DNA of 64,000 nt from Micrococcales bacterium 31B (GCA_022803075.1 JAFFTF010000003.1:197940-261939); one strand, 5' to 3'; shown: positions 46,851-58,092, counted from the stretch's first letter. Made by a program: numbers and translations. The notes: generated by a model not told the origin, from the letters alone.

Positions 46851-47411
46851 CTACTTCTCGTCGCCACGTAACTCCGCCTCGGTCGCTGCCTCGTCGCCGC
46901 GCAATTCCGCCTCGGCGTTCGCGCGAGCCCGGGCCTCGGCGATACCTTTCTCGCCCTCGGCCTGAATCTCACGCAGCCGGGTCGGCGTCACGTAGGGAAT
47001 CCGCCCTCGCTGCACCGCCATGGCGTCCAGGGTGGCCCCGCCCAGCACGACGATGATCAGGGCGACGAAGAAGACCACGCGATTGTAGAAGTCGTGTTGC
47101 GCCAGAAAGTACATGCCGATGGCGACGAGTAGCATCTTGCCGAACCAGCCACCCAGCATGACGCCGCTGAGGCCGATGATGTTCAGGTTCTGGCCGCCCA
47201 TCGCCAAGGCGACCGTGATGAGGCTGAAGATGAGCCCGACTCCGCCGCCCAGGATGGCGCCCCACATGGCGCTCTGACCACCCAACACGAGGCCCAGCAC
47301 GCCTCCGAGCACGGCAACGGCGAGGCCCAGGGCGCCGCACCAGAGCCCCGCCCGGCGCAACACCTTGCCGAGCGATTCCTGTGTGGCCTGGTCGAGTTCG
47401 CGATGCGACAT
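46851..47411 (-). CDS. AtpI-like membrane protein
   Basis: 186 residues with four membrane helices (about 25-115), in the position of atpI: after the wecA-type gene and before atpB. In other bacteria AtpI aids assembly of the c ring or Mg2+ uptake; the equivalent actinobacterial protein is divergent, so function is by position. The start was set at ATG 47411 (MSHRELDQATQES). The cytoplasmic C-terminus is charged and contains a near-duplicate AEAELRGDE. wecA ends 7 bp upstream, so the two are co-transcribed. Confidence 0.75.
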   Translation of the reverse strand: MSHRELDQATQESLGKVLRRAGLWCGALGLAVAVLGGVLGLVLGGQSAMWGAILGGGVGLIFSLITVALAMGGQNLNIIGLSGVMLGGWFGKMLLVAIGMYFLAQHDFYNRVVFFVALIIVVLGGATLDAMAVQRGRIPYVTPTRLREIQAEGEKGIAEARARANAEAELRGDEAATEAELRGDEK

Positions 47412-47418
47412 GCTGGTC

Positions 47419-48687
47419 CTAGTCTGCTGAATGGCGTGGAGGGGTCGGTGGGCTCTGCTGCTGCGACGCGGGCGGGGCGACCTGCGCGCCGCGCGGTGCG
47501 GGGGCGTCCGTGGGTACCGCGACCGTGAGGCCACCGGGAACTTCCGCGGGGTCGGGGGTGTCCTCCTCGACGGCGGTGAGTCGAGCCAGCCGCTTGGGGA
47601 GCACAAAGTTCGGTATGGCGCCGAACGTCATGATGACGCAAAGCCCGAAGCCGACTACGAGAACGGTGGCCCAGGCCCGCGGTTCGAGCACTCCAATTGT
47701 AACGGTGCCACCCGCGATGAACGTCGTCCACAGGTACATCACCAGCACCGCGCGCCTGTGCGTGTGGCCCAGTTTCATGAGCAGGTGATGAAAGTGCTGG
47801 CCGTCGGGCTTGAACGGTGACGAACCGCGCGCGATGCGACGAATCACCGCACCGGCGAAATCGGCCAGCGGCACAAACAGGCACGCGAGAGGCACCAACA
47901 TGGGCAAGAGAGCTAGGTTATCGGCCTCGCCCTGGAAGTCGCTCGGGTTGACCTGTCCGGTCACGGTGATGGTCGCCGTCACGAGTAGGGTGCCCAGCAG
48001 GTAGGCCCCCGAATCGCCCATGAAGATGCGTGCCGGGTGCGAATTATGTGGCAGGAATCCCACACACAGGCCAATCAGCACGGCGGTCACGAGGGTCGCG
48101 AGTGAGGAGTAGTTTTCTGGGTTCGTGCCCCGGGTGAGTTGATAGGTGAAGAGAAAGAACGCTCCCGCGCTGATCAGCACGACGCCCGCGGCGAGTCCGT
48201 CGAGGCCGTCGATGAAATTCACGGCATTGACCACGACGACGAACAGGAGGATAGTGACGGCCATCGACATCGCGTACGAGCCCACCACGACTCCGCCAAT
48301 CGGCAGGGTCAGCAGGCTGACGCCCTGGGACGCCAGAAACCAACCGACCAAGAGCTGAATGGCGAGTCGATGCGCCCAAAACAGCGCCTTGATATCGTCG
48401 AGGGCACCGAGCAGGCACATCACCGTGGCCGCCGCGAAGATCACCCACACACGGTTGTCTATCGTGAAAACGCCGCTCAGGAACGGGGCTCGTTGGGCCG
48501 CGAAGACTGCGGCCGTGGCCCCCGCGAGCATGGCTAGCCCGCCGAGTCGCGGCATGGGCCCCTTGTGCACGTCGCGTTCGCCGGGTGGCTTTGTTGCCTT
48601 GAGGCGGAACGACGCGAGACGCGCCAGCGGCACCGTCATGTAGGTGACGATCGCGGCGATCAGTGCGACAAAGAGGTAGGTTCTCAC
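47419..48687 (-). CDS. wecA: Undecaprenyl-phosphate N-acetylglucosaminyl-1-phosphate transferase (WecA/MraY family)
   Basis: 422 residues, about eleven membrane helices. It transfers a sugar-1-phosphate, most likely GlcNAc-1-P, to decaprenyl or undecaprenyl phosphate, starting cell-wall polymer synthesis. Family motifs: DVHKGPMPRLGG, the catalytic NAVNFIDGLDGLAAG, RIFMGDSGAYLLG, and the HFHHLL loop typical of WecA rather than MraY. The C-terminal 60 residues are Pro/Gln-rich and disordered. The start was set at GTG 48687 (VRTYLFVALIAA), because the longer frame is Pro/Arg-rich DNA inside tsaC. It follows tsaC by 10 bp. Confidence 0.92.
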   Translation of the reverse strand: MRTYLFVALIAAIVTYMTVPLARLASFRLKATKPPGERDVHKGPMPRLGGLAMLAGATAAVFAAQRAPFLSGVFTIDNRVWVIFAAATVMCLLGALDDIKALFWAHRLAIQLLVGWFLASQGVSLLTLPIGGVVVGSYAMSMAVTILLFVVVVNAVNFIDGLDGLAAGVVLISAGAFFLFTYQLTRGTNPENYSSLATLVTAVLIGLCVGFLPHNSHPARIFMGDSGAYLLGTLLVTATITVTGQVNPSDFQGEADNLALLPMLVPLACLFVPLADFAGAVIRRIARGSSPFKPDGQHFHHLLMKLGHTHRRAVLVMYLWTTFIAGGTVTIGVLEPRAWATVLVVGFGLCVIMTFGAIPNFVLPKRLARLTAVEEDTPDPAEVPGGLTVAVPTDAPAPRGAQVAPPASQQQSPPTPPRHSAD

Positions 48688-48697
48688 GCGCCACCGC

Positions 48698-49582
48698 CTA
48701 GGCGGATTCGATGGTCTCTGTAGGCGCGGAGTCGGAACCTTCGGGCACCAGGGTGCGGGCGCGGCGACCGTGCGCGCGGCGCGGGGTGGTCGTCGTGGCG
48801 GTGTCAGTGGGGCCAGCGGTGTCAGTGGAAACAGCGGCGTCACCCGCGGACGCCCCTTCGGCCTCCTTGGCAGCGCCTCCAACCTCGGCCTGTGCGGCTT
48901 CCGCAGCGGCCAGGGCCTCCTCGGGGTGGCCGACCGGCGCGCTCACGGGGGCGACCTCGCGCAACTGCTTGAGACTCAGCGCACCCAGCCTCACGACGCG
49001 CGGCGGCGTCTGCGTCGCGTCGATGATCGTGGAGGGCTCACCGAGATTGGCCTGCCCCGCCTCGAGATACACGGCGACCGAATCTCCGAGCTGCACCTGC
49101 GCATCGGCAGCCGTGAGCGCGGCAGGCTGACCCGTCAGATTGGCACTGGACACGGCCAGGGGCCCCGTCACGCGAAGCAGTTCAAGAGCCACCGGGTGGT
49201 CGGGCATGCGCAACGCGACGGTGCCGCGAGTTTCGCCCAGGTCCCACGCGATCATGGGCTGCGCCTTGCAAATGATGGTGAGCGGGCCCGGCCAAAAGCG
49301 TTCGACCCAGCCGTGTACGTCTTCGCCCGCGTCGACCGTGAGCGCGTCGAGCACGGCCTTGGAGGCCACCAGGACGGGTGGTGGCATGGTGCGGTCGCGC
49401 CCCTTGGCATTCAGGAGTTTTTCCACCGAGGCCGGCGAAAAGGCTTCTGCCGCAACGCCGTAGACGGTATCGGTCGGCAACACGACCAGGTCGCCGGACG
49501 AGAGGGCGGTGGCCGCGGACGCAATCGCCTCGGTGCCGTTGCCCGCCTCGGGGGCGTTCAAATCAATCAGGCTCACGCTCAT
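48698..49582 (-). CDS. tsaC: L-threonylcarbamoyladenylate synthase (TsaC/YwlC/Sua5-type)
   Basis: Makes threonylcarbamoyl-AMP from Thr, bicarbonate and ATP for the t6A37 modification of ANN-decoding tRNAs. The YrdC domain spans about residues 15-210, with LPTDTVYGV, KGRDR, and SSANLTGQ. Total length is 294 residues; the last 80 are an Ala/Glu/Thr-rich, then basic (RRAHGRRART) disordered tail that normal TsaC lacks and that is not a Sua5 domain. Conserved position between prmC and wecA. Confidence 0.93.
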   Translation of the reverse strand: MSVSLIDLNAPEAGNGTEAIASAATALSSGDLVVLPTDTVYGVAAEAFSPASVEKLLNAKGRDRTMPPPVLVASKAVLDALTVDAGEDVHGWVERFWPGPLTIICKAQPMIAWDLGETRGTVALRMPDHPVALELLRVTGPLAVSSANLTGQPAALTAADAQVQLGDSVAVYLEAGQANLGEPSTIIDATQTPPRVVRLGALSLKQLREVAPVSAPVGHPEEALAAAEAAQAEVGGAAKEAEGASAGDAAVSTDTAGPTDTATTTTPRRAHGRRARTLVPEGSDSAPTETIESA

Positions 49583-49613
49583 AGTCTTTCACGAAATGTC
49601 TTGACACCTTATT

Positions 49614-50497
49614 CTAGGTGCGCCGCCCCACCAGGTAACGGTCGCGTCCCGTCAAATCAACGCAGGTCGCAATCGCGTCAAAGCAGGTCAACTGCCCCAG
49701 CGCGGCGCGCGTTGACTCTCCCTGCAGATCGGCGTGTTCCATCACGAACAGCCCGCCGGGGCGCAGCAGGTCCGCTGCCTTCCGCATGATGCGACGGGGC
49801 ACGTCGAGTCCGTCGGCTCCCCCACCGAATAGCGACTCATGCGGATCATAGTCAAGCACCTCGGCATCACGCGGGAGCGCGGCGGCGGGAATGTACGGAG
49901 GGTTCGACACCACCACGTCGAAGGTGCCCAGGAGGTCGGCCCAGAGACCGGGTGCCGCGGCGTCCGAATGGGCAACCGTGACCGCTACTCTGGCTCGGGC
50001 CGCGTTGCGCGCCGTCAGCTCGACGCCCAGCGGGTTGATCTCGGCGGCAAACACCTGAACGCCGGGGCACTCCGCGGCCACGCTCACCGCGATAGTGCCG
50101 CTGCCGCTGCAGAGATCCGCCGCGCGTAGTCCGGTGGCGCCGGCCTGGGCGCGACGGTGTAACTCGTCGATGGCCGCCCCGGCAACCACCTCGGTTTCCG
50201 GCCGGGGCACGAAGACACCCCGCGCGACCTCGAGGGTGAGGTAGCGAAAACCCGTGGTGCCCACGATCAACTGCAGGGGTTCGCGCGCGCAGCGCCGCTC
50301 CAGCAATGGCCGCAGCCGCTGCTCAAAGGCAGCGAACCCTGCGGCGTCGAGGGATGGCTCCGCGAGTGGATGAAACGAGTCGCGACCGAGGGCGTGCGCG
50401 ATGAGTGCCCGCGCGTCGACCTCGGGCGAGGGCACCCCCGCCGCATGCAGCTGTTCAATGGCCGCGACTAGCACTTGCCGCCACGCCGCCTGCTGCA

Positions 50498-50498
<1 letters not shown>
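49614..50498 (-). CDS. prmC: Release factor glutamine methyltransferase
   Basis: 294 residues. It N5-methylates the glutamine of the GGQ motif in release factors. Two domains: an N-terminal helical part and a SAM-binding methyltransferase with DLCSGSGTIAVSVA and the substrate motif VVSNPPYIP. Its ATG overlaps the prfA stop by one base, so it is coupled to its substrate gene. Confidence 0.95.
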
Positions 50499-51589
<1,091 letters not shown>

Positions 51590-51649
51590 GGTGACTTTCC
51601 GATGAGTGTGCTCGGCGACGGCCGATGGGAATCCAGCGGGGAATACAAA

Positions 51650-51686
51650 CGACGCCGGTACTCACCTGGGGCGAGTACCGGCGTCG
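51650..51686 (-). terminator. rpmE terminator
   Basis: A perfect 14-bp stem, CGACGCCGGTACTC (51650-51663) and its complement (51673-51686), with a 9-nt loop. On the minus strand it is followed by TTTGTATT. It lies 8 bp after the rpmE stop and ahead of prfA, so much of rpmE transcription probably ends here and prfA needs read-through or its own promoter. Confidence 0.85.
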
Positions 51687-51694
51687 CGAGAAGG

Positions 51695-51901
51695 CTACTT
51701 CTTGCCGTAGCGAGCCTGGAAGCGAGCCACGCGGCCGCCCGTGTCGAGGATCTTCTGCTTGCCCGTGTAGAAGGGGTGGCAGTTGTTGCAGACGTCGGCG
51801 CGAATTTCGCCCTTCGTCTCGGTGCTGCGGGTCTCGAACGTGTTACCGCAGGTGCAGACCACCGTGGTGGTTACGTACTCGGGGTGAATATCGCTACGCA
51901 T
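51695..51901 (-). CDS. rpmE: 50S ribosomal protein L31
   Basis: 68 residues, the zinc-binding (C+) form, with [12 protein letters not shown] and [13 protein letters not shown] supplying the Cys ligands. In actinobacteria zinc-free L31 paralogues replace this form in zinc shortage; none is seen in this window. ATG start has AGGAGA at 7 bp. It lies between rho and prfA and has its own strong terminator. Confidence 0.97.
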   Translation of the reverse strand: MRSDIHPEYVTTTVVCTCGNTFETRSTETKGEIRADVCNNCHPFYTGKQKILDTGGRVARFQARYGKK

Positions 51902-52007
51902 GATGTGTTTTCTCCTATGGATTCAAAGGGCCGCCGGGTCGTCAGGCTCATGATCTTGTGATCTGCTGTCGTGAACCGGAGCCAACAGTCAAGTGTAGAG
52001 ACAGTGC

Positions 52008-52045
52008 CCTCGGAACTCAACCGAGGAGGGTGTCGCCTTGGACAC
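52008..52045 (-). other. Two hairpins between rho and rpmE
   Basis: CCTCGG/CCGAGG (52008-52013 with 52021-52026) and GTGTC/GACAC (52030-52034 with 52041-52045), about 110-145 bp upstream of rpmE and just after the rho stop. They may be the rho terminator or part of the rpmE leader. Stems are short, so confidence is limited. Confidence 0.4.
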
Positions 52046-52067
52046 TGCCCCACACCGGGTAGTGACG

Positions 52068-54251
52068 CTAGTTGCCGCGCTCGTCGTCGTTCGAGCCGGG
52101 CATGTTTTTGGAGACCGTCATCAGGAACTCGCCGTTCGAGTGCGTGGTCTTCAACTTGCCCAGCACGGTCTCGAGCACCATCTGAGGGTCGAGGTTGGCG
52201 AGAGCACGGCGCAGGCGCCAGATGATCTTGAGTTCTTCCGAACTCATCAGCACCTCTTCGCGGCGCGTGCCCGACGCGTTCACGTCGACGGCGGGGAAGA
52301 TGCGCTTGTCGGCCAGTCGGCGGTCCAGGCGCAGTTCCATGTTGCCGGTGCCCTTGAACTCCTCGAAAATCACCTCGTCCATCTTGGAGCCGGTCTCGAT
52401 CAGGGCCGTGGCCAAGATGGTGAGCGAACCACCGTTTTCGATATTGCGGGCGGCACCAAAGAAGCGCTTGGGCGGGTAGAGGGCGCTCGAGTCGACGCCA
52501 CCCGAGAGAATTCGACCGGACGCCGGGGCGGCCAGGTTGTAGGCGCGGCCCAGTCGGGTGATCGAATCGAGCAGGATCACGACGTCGCGGCCCGTCTCGA
52601 CGATGCGCTTGGCGCGCTCGATGGCGAGTTCAGCGACCGTGGTGTGGTCTTCAGCGGGACGGTCGAAGGTCGAGGCAATGACCTCACCCTTCACCGTGCG
52701 CTGCATATCGGTGACCTCTTCGGGGCGTTCATCGACGAGCACGACCATGAGGTGAACCTCGGGATTGTTCGTCGTGATCGCGTTCGCGATGGCCTGCAGG
52801 ATCAGGGTCTTACCGGCCTTGGGGGGAGCCACGATGAGGCCGCGCTGGCCCTTACCGATGGGCGACACGATGTCGATGATGCGGGTCGAGAGAACCTTTT
52901 CATCGGTCTCGAGACGCAGTCGCTCCTGGGGGTACAGGGGCGTGAGTTTACCGAACTCGACGCGGCTCTTGGCGTCTTCGACGGGGCGGCCATTGACGAA
53001 CTCCACGCTGACCACGGCCTGGAACTTCGCCTGCTGGCGATTGTTCTGCTGGTCGCCGTCGCGCGGTGCCTTCACCATGCCGATGATCGCGTCGCCCTTG
53101 CGCAGGCCGAAACGCTTGACCATGCCCATCGCAACGTAGCAGTCGTTGGGGCCGGGCAGGTAGCCCTGGGTGCGCAGGAACGCGTAGTTGTCTTTGATGT
53201 CGAGAATGCCCTTGACCTGCAGCAACTCGTCGCCCTCATGGACCTCAATGTCTTCGTACTGTCCCATGTCGTTGCCGCGGCCACGACGCTTGCGCTCGTT
53301 GCGGTCACGGAACCGGCTGCGGCGGCGCCCGCGTCCGTCTTCGTCCTCGTCGAATTGGGCACGGTTATTGCGGTCATTGCGGTCATTGCGGTCATTGCGG
53401 TCATTGCGGTTGTTACGGCCGGAGGCCTGACCATCGTTACGATCGTTACGATTGTTGCGATCGTTGCGGTTGTTGCGCTCGTTGCGACCCGCCGACTGGT
53501 TATCGTTGCGGCCGCCCTGCTGACGCTCTTCGGTCGATTCGCTCTCGGCGCTGGTCTCACCCGCGCGGTCGAAACGCGTGTTCCGCTCGCGGCGGTTGTT
53601 ACGGTCGCGGCGATTGCCGCCGCGCTCCCACGTCGGCTTGTCGCCCTCGGCAGCTGCGCGTTCCTCGCGGGTTTGCACGACCGGCAGTTCGAGTTCGATC
53701 TCGGCAAGGCGACTGCCAGCAGCCTCGCGCGCGGGCGGCAGGTCAAGCGGGATCGTGGCGGGGTCAATGGCAGGGGCGTCGGTCTTGGCGCCCGAGCCGC
53801 GGCGGCCACGCTGGCCCCGACGCACGCCGCGGCCCCCGGCGGAATCGGTGCCATCGCCCGCGTCGGAGGACTCCTGCGCTGCGCCGGGCAACTCAAGATC
53901 AACGGTCGCGGGTTCGCGGGGCGACTCGGCTCGCGCCGGCGCTCCCGCTGCGGCTACCGCGCGGCGGGGCGCTCCCCGGCCCGACGAGGCCTGCTCAGCC
54001 ACGGGAGCGTCCGCGGCAGTGGAGGTCGCGGTGGGTGCCTCAACCTGGGCGCCGCGGGCCTTCGTTTCGGCCGCGCGCGAGGGCGCGGCGCCGCCGTTTG
54101 CGGCGCGGTGGGCACGAATCGCAGCAACCAGGTCGGTCTTGCGCATGCCAGAGGACCCAGGCACTCCCATAGTGGAGGCCAGCTGCTGCAACTCGGGCAG
54201 GCGCATGGTTGACAGCGCAGGGAGTCGAGCGGGTGCAGTCGTTTCAGTCAC
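52068..54251 (-). CDS. rho: Transcription termination factor Rho
   Basis: 727 residues against about 420 in E. coli. The Rho N-terminal SAP-like domain (residues about 8-47, [20 protein letters not shown]) is followed by about 280 residues of low-complexity sequence rich in Arg, Asn, Asp and Gly. Next are the cold-shock RNA-binding domain ([18 protein letters not shown]) and the RecA-like ATPase with P-loop APPKAGKT and the downstream Q/R loops. Large insertions are known in actinobacterial Rho and add RNA affinity. GTG start with AGGAGG and AAGGAA upstream. 350 bp separate it from thrB. Confidence 0.97.
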   Translation of the reverse strand: MTETTAPARLPALSTMRLPELQQLASTMGVPGSSGMRKTDLVAAIRAHRAANGGAAPSRAAETKARGAQVEAPTATSTAADAPVAEQASSGRGAPRRAVAAAGAPARAESPREPATVDLELPGAAQESSDAGDGTDSAGGRGVRRGQRGRRGSGAKTDAPAIDPATIPLDLPPAREAAGSRLAEIELELPVVQTREERAAAEGDKPTWERGGNRRDRNNRRERNTRFDRAGETSAESESTEERQQGGRNDNQSAGRNERNNRNDRNNRNDRNDGQASGRNNRNDRNDRNDRNDRNNRAQFDEDEDGRGRRRSRFRDRNERKRRGRGNDMGQYEDIEVHEGDELLQVKGILDIKDNYAFLRTQGYLPGPNDCYVAMGMVKRFGLRKGDAIIGMVKAPRDGDQQNNRQQAKFQAVVSVEFVNGRPVEDAKSRVEFGKLTPLYPQERLRLETDEKVLSTRIIDIVSPIGKGQRGLIVAPPKAGKTLILQAIANAITTNNPEVHLMVVLVDERPEEVTDMQRTVKGEVIASTFDRPAEDHTTVAELAIERAKRIVETGRDVVILLDSITRLGRAYNLAAPASGRILSGGVDSSALYPPKRFFGAARNIENGGSLTILATALIETGSKMDEVIFEEFKGTGNMELRLDRRLADKRIFPAVDVNASGTRREEVLMSSEELKIIWRLRRALANLDPQMVLETVLGKLKTTHSNGEFLMTVSKNMPGSNDDERGN
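53362..53415. repeat. 9-bp tandem repeat in the rho insertion
   Basis: Four perfect CGGTCATTG units (53371-53406), flanked by two near copies, in frame with rho. They encode a run of Arg-Asn-Asp triplets in the disordered RNA-binding insertion. Confidence 0.85.
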
Positions 54252-54601
54252 GAACTTTTCCTTTCCTCCTGGGCTTCAGATTGCGCAGGAAGAACGTGTG
54301 GATGAAGGAGGGCGGCTAGACGCGCCCGATGACGCAGTGATGCCAAAAACGGGTGATTCACTGCTAAATATCACTGCGGAAGACACGCTCTCGGTGCCGA
54401 ACCTCACGTGGTTCGCCGAATAAGAATCTGGATGCCAGGGAGCGCCGTGCACATTCTGTGGATAGAAATACTTGCCGTCTGCTTCCGCTGCTACAAGAAT
54501 AACACGCTGGGTAGTGAGCTCGGCAGAAGTGCCCGCGAATCCACCCTAAATCACATCTATGCGCCAACACTCAACTACGCCGCGAGCACGAGCTTGGCAC
54601 A
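54252..54601. promoter_or_regulatory. 350-bp rho leader/promoter region with three GCAGTGA elements
   Basis: Relatively AT-rich DNA between thrB stop and rho start. It has GCAGTGA at 54334-54340 and two TCACTGC copies at 54358-54364 and 54371-54377. The first pair can form a hairpin in the rho leader, and the last two form a 13-bp-spaced direct repeat. No convincing gene is present. A rho promoter probably lies further upstream (about 54420-54600), but I could not fix its boxes. Confidence 0.4.
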
Positions 54602-55549
54602 TTAGGCCAGATCACCCTCGGTATCGATTAACCGCGCGCCCATCGAATCTATTCCCGGCGAACGCATTATCCAATCGGATTCACGCGCTGCGGCCTCGCG
54701 CACGACCGGTGTTACCTGCCCGAGGTCGGCACCCAAAACCACAATAGTTGGCCCCGCACCCGACACCGTGGCCGCGAAGCCGCGCTCGCGCAGGTGGGTC
54801 ACCAAGTCGGCGGTCGGACGCATCGAGTCGGCCCGATAGTCCTGATGCAGGCGATCCTGCGTGGCCTCGAAGAGTCGCGCGGGATCCTGCGTGAGCGCGT
54901 GCACCAAGAGCGCTGCCCGACCCGCATTAAATGCCGCATCGGAGTGCGGCACGTGGCTCGGCAAAACGCTGCGGGCCTTAGCGGTCGCAAGGGTGGCCTG
55001 CGGAACGCACACGGTGACGGGAAGATCCGCCACGGCCGCGAGATTGACGCTGTGTGGCAGGTGCTCGGCATCCATCCAGGCGGCCGTGAAGCCCCCGTAA
55101 ATCGCCGGCGCGGCATTGTCGGGGTGCCCCTCAAACTCGGTGGCGAGACGCAGCAATACCTCGTTCGTCAGCAGTTCGGGCTCCGACACGAGCCCCTTGG
55201 CAAGCAGCAGACCTGCCACGACGGCCGCGGCCGAGGAGCCGAGGCCACGACCGTGCGGGATCCGATTGACGCAGCGAAGGCGAATACCGGTCTGCGGTGC
55301 GTCCACGAAGTCGAACAGGTGACGCATCGCGCGCACGACCAGGTGGTCCTCTCCCTGAGGCACGGAGCCGGCGCCCTCACCGACCACGCTCACTTCGGTC
55401 GCACCCGTCACGGCACTGGCCTCGAGCAGGTCATGGATCTTGAGCGCGAGACCCATGCAGTCAAAACCGGGCCCGAGATTTGCGCTCGTGGCGGGCACCT
55501 TCACCCGCGACTGCAGATTCGCGATCTTCATGGAGAGTGCCGTCTTCAT
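54602..55549 (-). CDS. thrB: Homoserine kinase
   Basis: 315 residues, GHMP kinase. It phosphorylates homoserine for threonine synthesis. The N-terminal VKVPATSANLGPGFD motif, the ATP-binding loop IPHGRGLGSSAAAVVAG, and the C-terminal SGAGPTIVVLG are all present. Thirteen bp after thrC, completing the hom-thrC-thrB operon. ATG codons at 55549 and 55531 (MKIANLQSR) are both possible, and neither has a strong ribosome-binding site. Confidence 0.95.
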   Translation of the reverse strand: MKTALSMKIANLQSRVKVPATSANLGPGFDCMGLALKIHDLLEASAVTGATEVSVVGEGAGSVPQGEDHLVVRAMRHLFDFVDAPQTGIRLRCVNRIPHGRGLGSSAAAVVAGLLLAKGLVSEPELLTNEVLLRLATEFEGHPDNAAPAIYGGFTAAWMDAEHLPHSVNLAAVADLPVTVCVPQATLATAKARSVLPSHVPHSDAAFNAGRAALLVHALTQDPARLFEATQDRLHQDYRADSMRPTADLVTHLRERGFAATVSGAGPTIVVLGADLGQVTPVVREAAARESDWIMRSPGIDSMGARLIDTEGDLA

Positions 55550-55562
55550 CAGCAGCCGAACT

Positions 55563-56624
55563 TCATGACAGACCGAGGGCCTTTGCCGCGGCTGCTACTG
55601 TCGGCTCAATCTCGATGGGCTTCACGTCTGCTGAGGACAGTGCCGTTTCGATGTCCTTCAGTCCATTACCCGTCACGGTGATGACGATGCGCTTTCCGCG
55701 CGGCAACGTGCCTGCCTGGGCATTCTTCAGCAGGCCCGCGACACCTGCCGCGGAGGCCGGCTCCACGAACACGCCGACCTCGGCCGCGAGCAGCGCCTGC
55801 GCCTGCAAAATCTCGGCATCGGTCACGGCCTCGAACTTGCCGCCCGAATCGCGCTGCGCCGTGACCGCGAGGTCCCACGACGCGGGAGCGCCAATGCGAA
55901 TGGCCGTGGCGATGGTTTCGGGCTCGAGCACCGGCTCACCCTTGACGAGCGGCGCGGCACCGGCGGCTTGAAAACCCCACATGGCCGGGCACTTCGTGGA
56001 GACCTTGTCGTTGAAGTACTCCAGGTAGCCCATCCAGTACGCCGAGATGTTGCCCGCGTTGCCCACCGGCAGCAGGTGCATGTCCGGGGCGTCACCCAGG
56101 GCGTCGACGACCTCAAAGGCGGCTGTCTTTTGCCCTTGCAGTCGGTCGGGGTTCACGCTGTTGACCAGTGCGATGGGGTACTCGGTGTCGAGCTTGCGTG
56201 CGATTTCGAGGCAGTCGTCGAAGTTGCCCTGTACCTGAATGAGTTTCGCGCCGTGCACGATGGCTTGGGCCAGTTTGCCCTTGGCGATCTTGCCCGCAGG
56301 CAGCAACACCGCACACTGCAGTCCCGCGTAGGTCGCATACGCGGCCGCCGCTGCCGACGTGTTGCCCGTCGAGGCACACACGACCGTGCTGGCATCGGTG
56401 GCCAGCACCCGAGACATAGCCACCACCATGCCGCGGTCCTTGAACGAGCCCGTCGGGTTCGCGCCCTCGACCTTGACAAACACCTCGTTGTCCACGCGGT
56501 TGCTCAGGGCGTGCGCCGCCACGAGGGGCGTACCGCCCTCGCCGAGAGTGACAAACGGGTCGCCGGCCGCGAACGGAAGCCGGTCAAAGTATTCGGGGAT
56601 CACGCCCCGCCACGGAGTGGCCAT
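55563..56624 (-). CDS. thrC: Threonine synthase
   Basis: 353-residue PLP enzyme making threonine from O-phosphohomoserine. The Schiff-base Lys is in [11 protein letters not shown], followed by [15 protein letters not shown] and the glycine-rich phosphate-binding loop. Short class of threonine synthase as in other actinobacteria. Start ATG 56624 is 2 bp past the hom stop, with GAAGGAG lying inside the end of hom, so translation is coupled. Confidence 0.96.
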   Translation of the reverse strand: MATPWRGVIPEYFDRLPFAAGDPFVTLGEGGTPLVAAHALSNRVDNEVFVKVEGANPTGSFKDRGMVVAMSRVLATDASTVVCASTGNTSAAAAAYATYAGLQCAVLLPAGKIAKGKLAQAIVHGAKLIQVQGNFDDCLEIARKLDTEYPIALVNSVNPDRLQGQKTAAFEVVDALGDAPDMHLLPVGNAGNISAYWMGYLEYFNDKVSTKCPAMWGFQAAGAAPLVKGEPVLEPETIATAIRIGAPASWDLAVTAQRDSGGKFEAVTDAEILQAQALLAAEVGVFVEPASAAGVAGLLKNAQAGTLPRGKRIVITVTGNGLKDIETALSSADVKPIEIEPTVAAAAKALGLS

Positions 56625-56626
56625 GC

Positions 56627-58018
56627 TTATGCTCCTTCGACACGCAGCAGCGAACGCACTGACTGCACGGAATCAAGATTGTTCAGGTCGTTTACGGTCG
56701 CTTCGAGGGCTCGCTCACTGGCCTCGTGGGTCACGAGGCTCAGCAGGGCTTCTCCCGACTCGGACCCGCCGGGCGCGGTCGGCACGATGACCTGCCGCAC
56801 CGTGTCGATGGATACCTCGTGTTTGGCGAAGATATTGGCCACCGTGGCGAGGACGCCCGGACGGTCAAGCACCGACAATTTCACGTAGAAACGGGTCGAC
56901 ACCTCGTCGATGCTCAGCACCGCGAGGTCGGCATAACGCGATTCGCCCGTGCCCCTGCCACCACGCACGCGGTGGCGAGCGGCCGCTACCAGGTCGCCGA
57001 GCACGGCAGACGCGGTCGGCGTGCCGCCCGCTCCCGCACCGTAGAACATGAGCTTGCCGGCGGCCTCAGCCTCGACAAAGACAGCATTGTAGGCGCCGCG
57101 CACGTTGGCGAGAGGATGCTCGTAGGGCAGCATGACGGGGAAGACTCGCGCGCTAACTTTCTCGCAGCCGGGCAGATCGTCACCGCAGGGCACGCGCTCA
57201 ACAATCGCTAGCAATTTGATGACGTGGCCGAGTTCGTCGGCCGCCTTGACGTCTTCCGCCGTGACCTTGGTGATGCCCCCGCACTTGACGTCGTTGATGG
57301 AGACGCGAGTGTGGAACGCGAGCGACGCGAGGATGGCCGCCTTGGCAGCGGCATCGTGCCCCTCGATGTCTGCCGTAGGGTCGGCCTCGGCGTAGCCCAA
57401 CTTCTGGGCGTCTGCGAGGGCGTCGTCGAATGTTGCGCCCGTGGTCGCCATGGCGTCGAGGATGTAATTGGTGGTGCCGTTGACGATACCCAGCACTCGC
57501 TTGACCTGGTCTCCCGCCATCGATTCGCGAATGGGGCGGATCAGCGGAATGGCGCCGGCGACGGCGGCCTCGAACGAAATGTCGACGCCCGCCGCATCCG
57601 CCGCCTCGTACAGGGTGGGACCATCGGTCGCGAGTAGGGCCTTGTTGGCCGTAATCACGGAGGCCCCGTGCTCAATGGCGGTGAGCATGAGCGAGCGCGC
57701 GGGTTCAATGCCACCCATCACCTCAACCACGAGGTCTGCGCGCTTGACGAGTTGCTCGGCGTCGGCCGTCAGCAGGTCGCGGCTGATGTCGGGATGCCGT
57801 TCGCGCTGAACATCGCGCACGGCAACACCGATGAGTTCGAGGCGAGCGCCGACGCGCGCCGTGAAGTCGTCGGCTTGACTCAGCAGCAGTCTCACTACCT
57901 GCGTGCCTACCTCGCCGCAACCGAGTACGGCCACCTTGAGCAGGGCCTCAGCCGATGCGGACCCGTACGTGGCCTGGGACTTTTCTGCCTGGTTTACCAC
58001 CGGCACAACCTCAATCAT
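56627..58018 (-). CDS. hom: Homoserine dehydrogenase
   Basis: 463 residues. Reduces aspartate semialdehyde to homoserine with NAD(P)H. The Rossmann motif is [13 protein letters not shown], the catalytic region contains [29 protein letters not shown], and a C-terminal ACT domain ([21 protein letters not shown]) probably mediates threonine feedback inhibition. The start was set at ATG 58018; an in-frame GTG a few codons in is a competitor because the ribosome-binding site is weak. First gene of the hom-thrC-thrB operon, 74 bp after lysA. Confidence 0.95.
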   Translation of the reverse strand: MIEVVPVVNQAEKSQATYGSASAEALLKVAVLGCGEVGTQVVRLLLSQADDFTARVGARLELIGVAVRDVQRERHPDISRDLLTADAEQLVKRADLVVEVMGGIEPARSLMLTAIEHGASVITANKALLATDGPTLYEAADAAGVDISFEAAVAGAIPLIRPIRESMAGDQVKRVLGIVNGTTNYILDAMATTGATFDDALADAQKLGYAEADPTADIEGHDAAAKAAILASLAFHTRVSINDVKCGGITKVTAEDVKAADELGHVIKLLAIVERVPCGDDLPGCEKVSARVFPVMLPYEHPLANVRGAYNAVFVEAEAAGKLMFYGAGAGGTPTASAVLGDLVAAARHRVRGGRGTGESRYADLAVLSIDEVSTRFYVKLSVLDRPGVLATVANIFAKHEVSIDTVRQVIVPTAPGGSESGEALLSLVTHEASERALEATVNDLNNLDSVQSVRSLLRVEGA

Positions 58019-58092
58019 CTGTAGGAACCATGCGGGACGCCGCGCGCCCCGCGTCATAGTGTTCAGCGAGCATTCGATGCGGGCTAACCCGC

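Noticed and set aside
46598-46871. Small open frames in the atpI-atpB gap
   Set aside because: No ribosome-binding site, no recognisable product, and they lie in a likely promoter region.
52038-54212. 724-codon open frame opposite rho, with Val/Ile-rich hydrophobic runs
   Set aside because: The hydrophobic runs are reverse-strand readings of the Asn/Asp/Arg repeats in rho, not real membrane helices.
54303-54605. Small open frames in the thrB-rho gap
   Set aside because: No start signals or family resemblance; the region looks like rho leader DNA.
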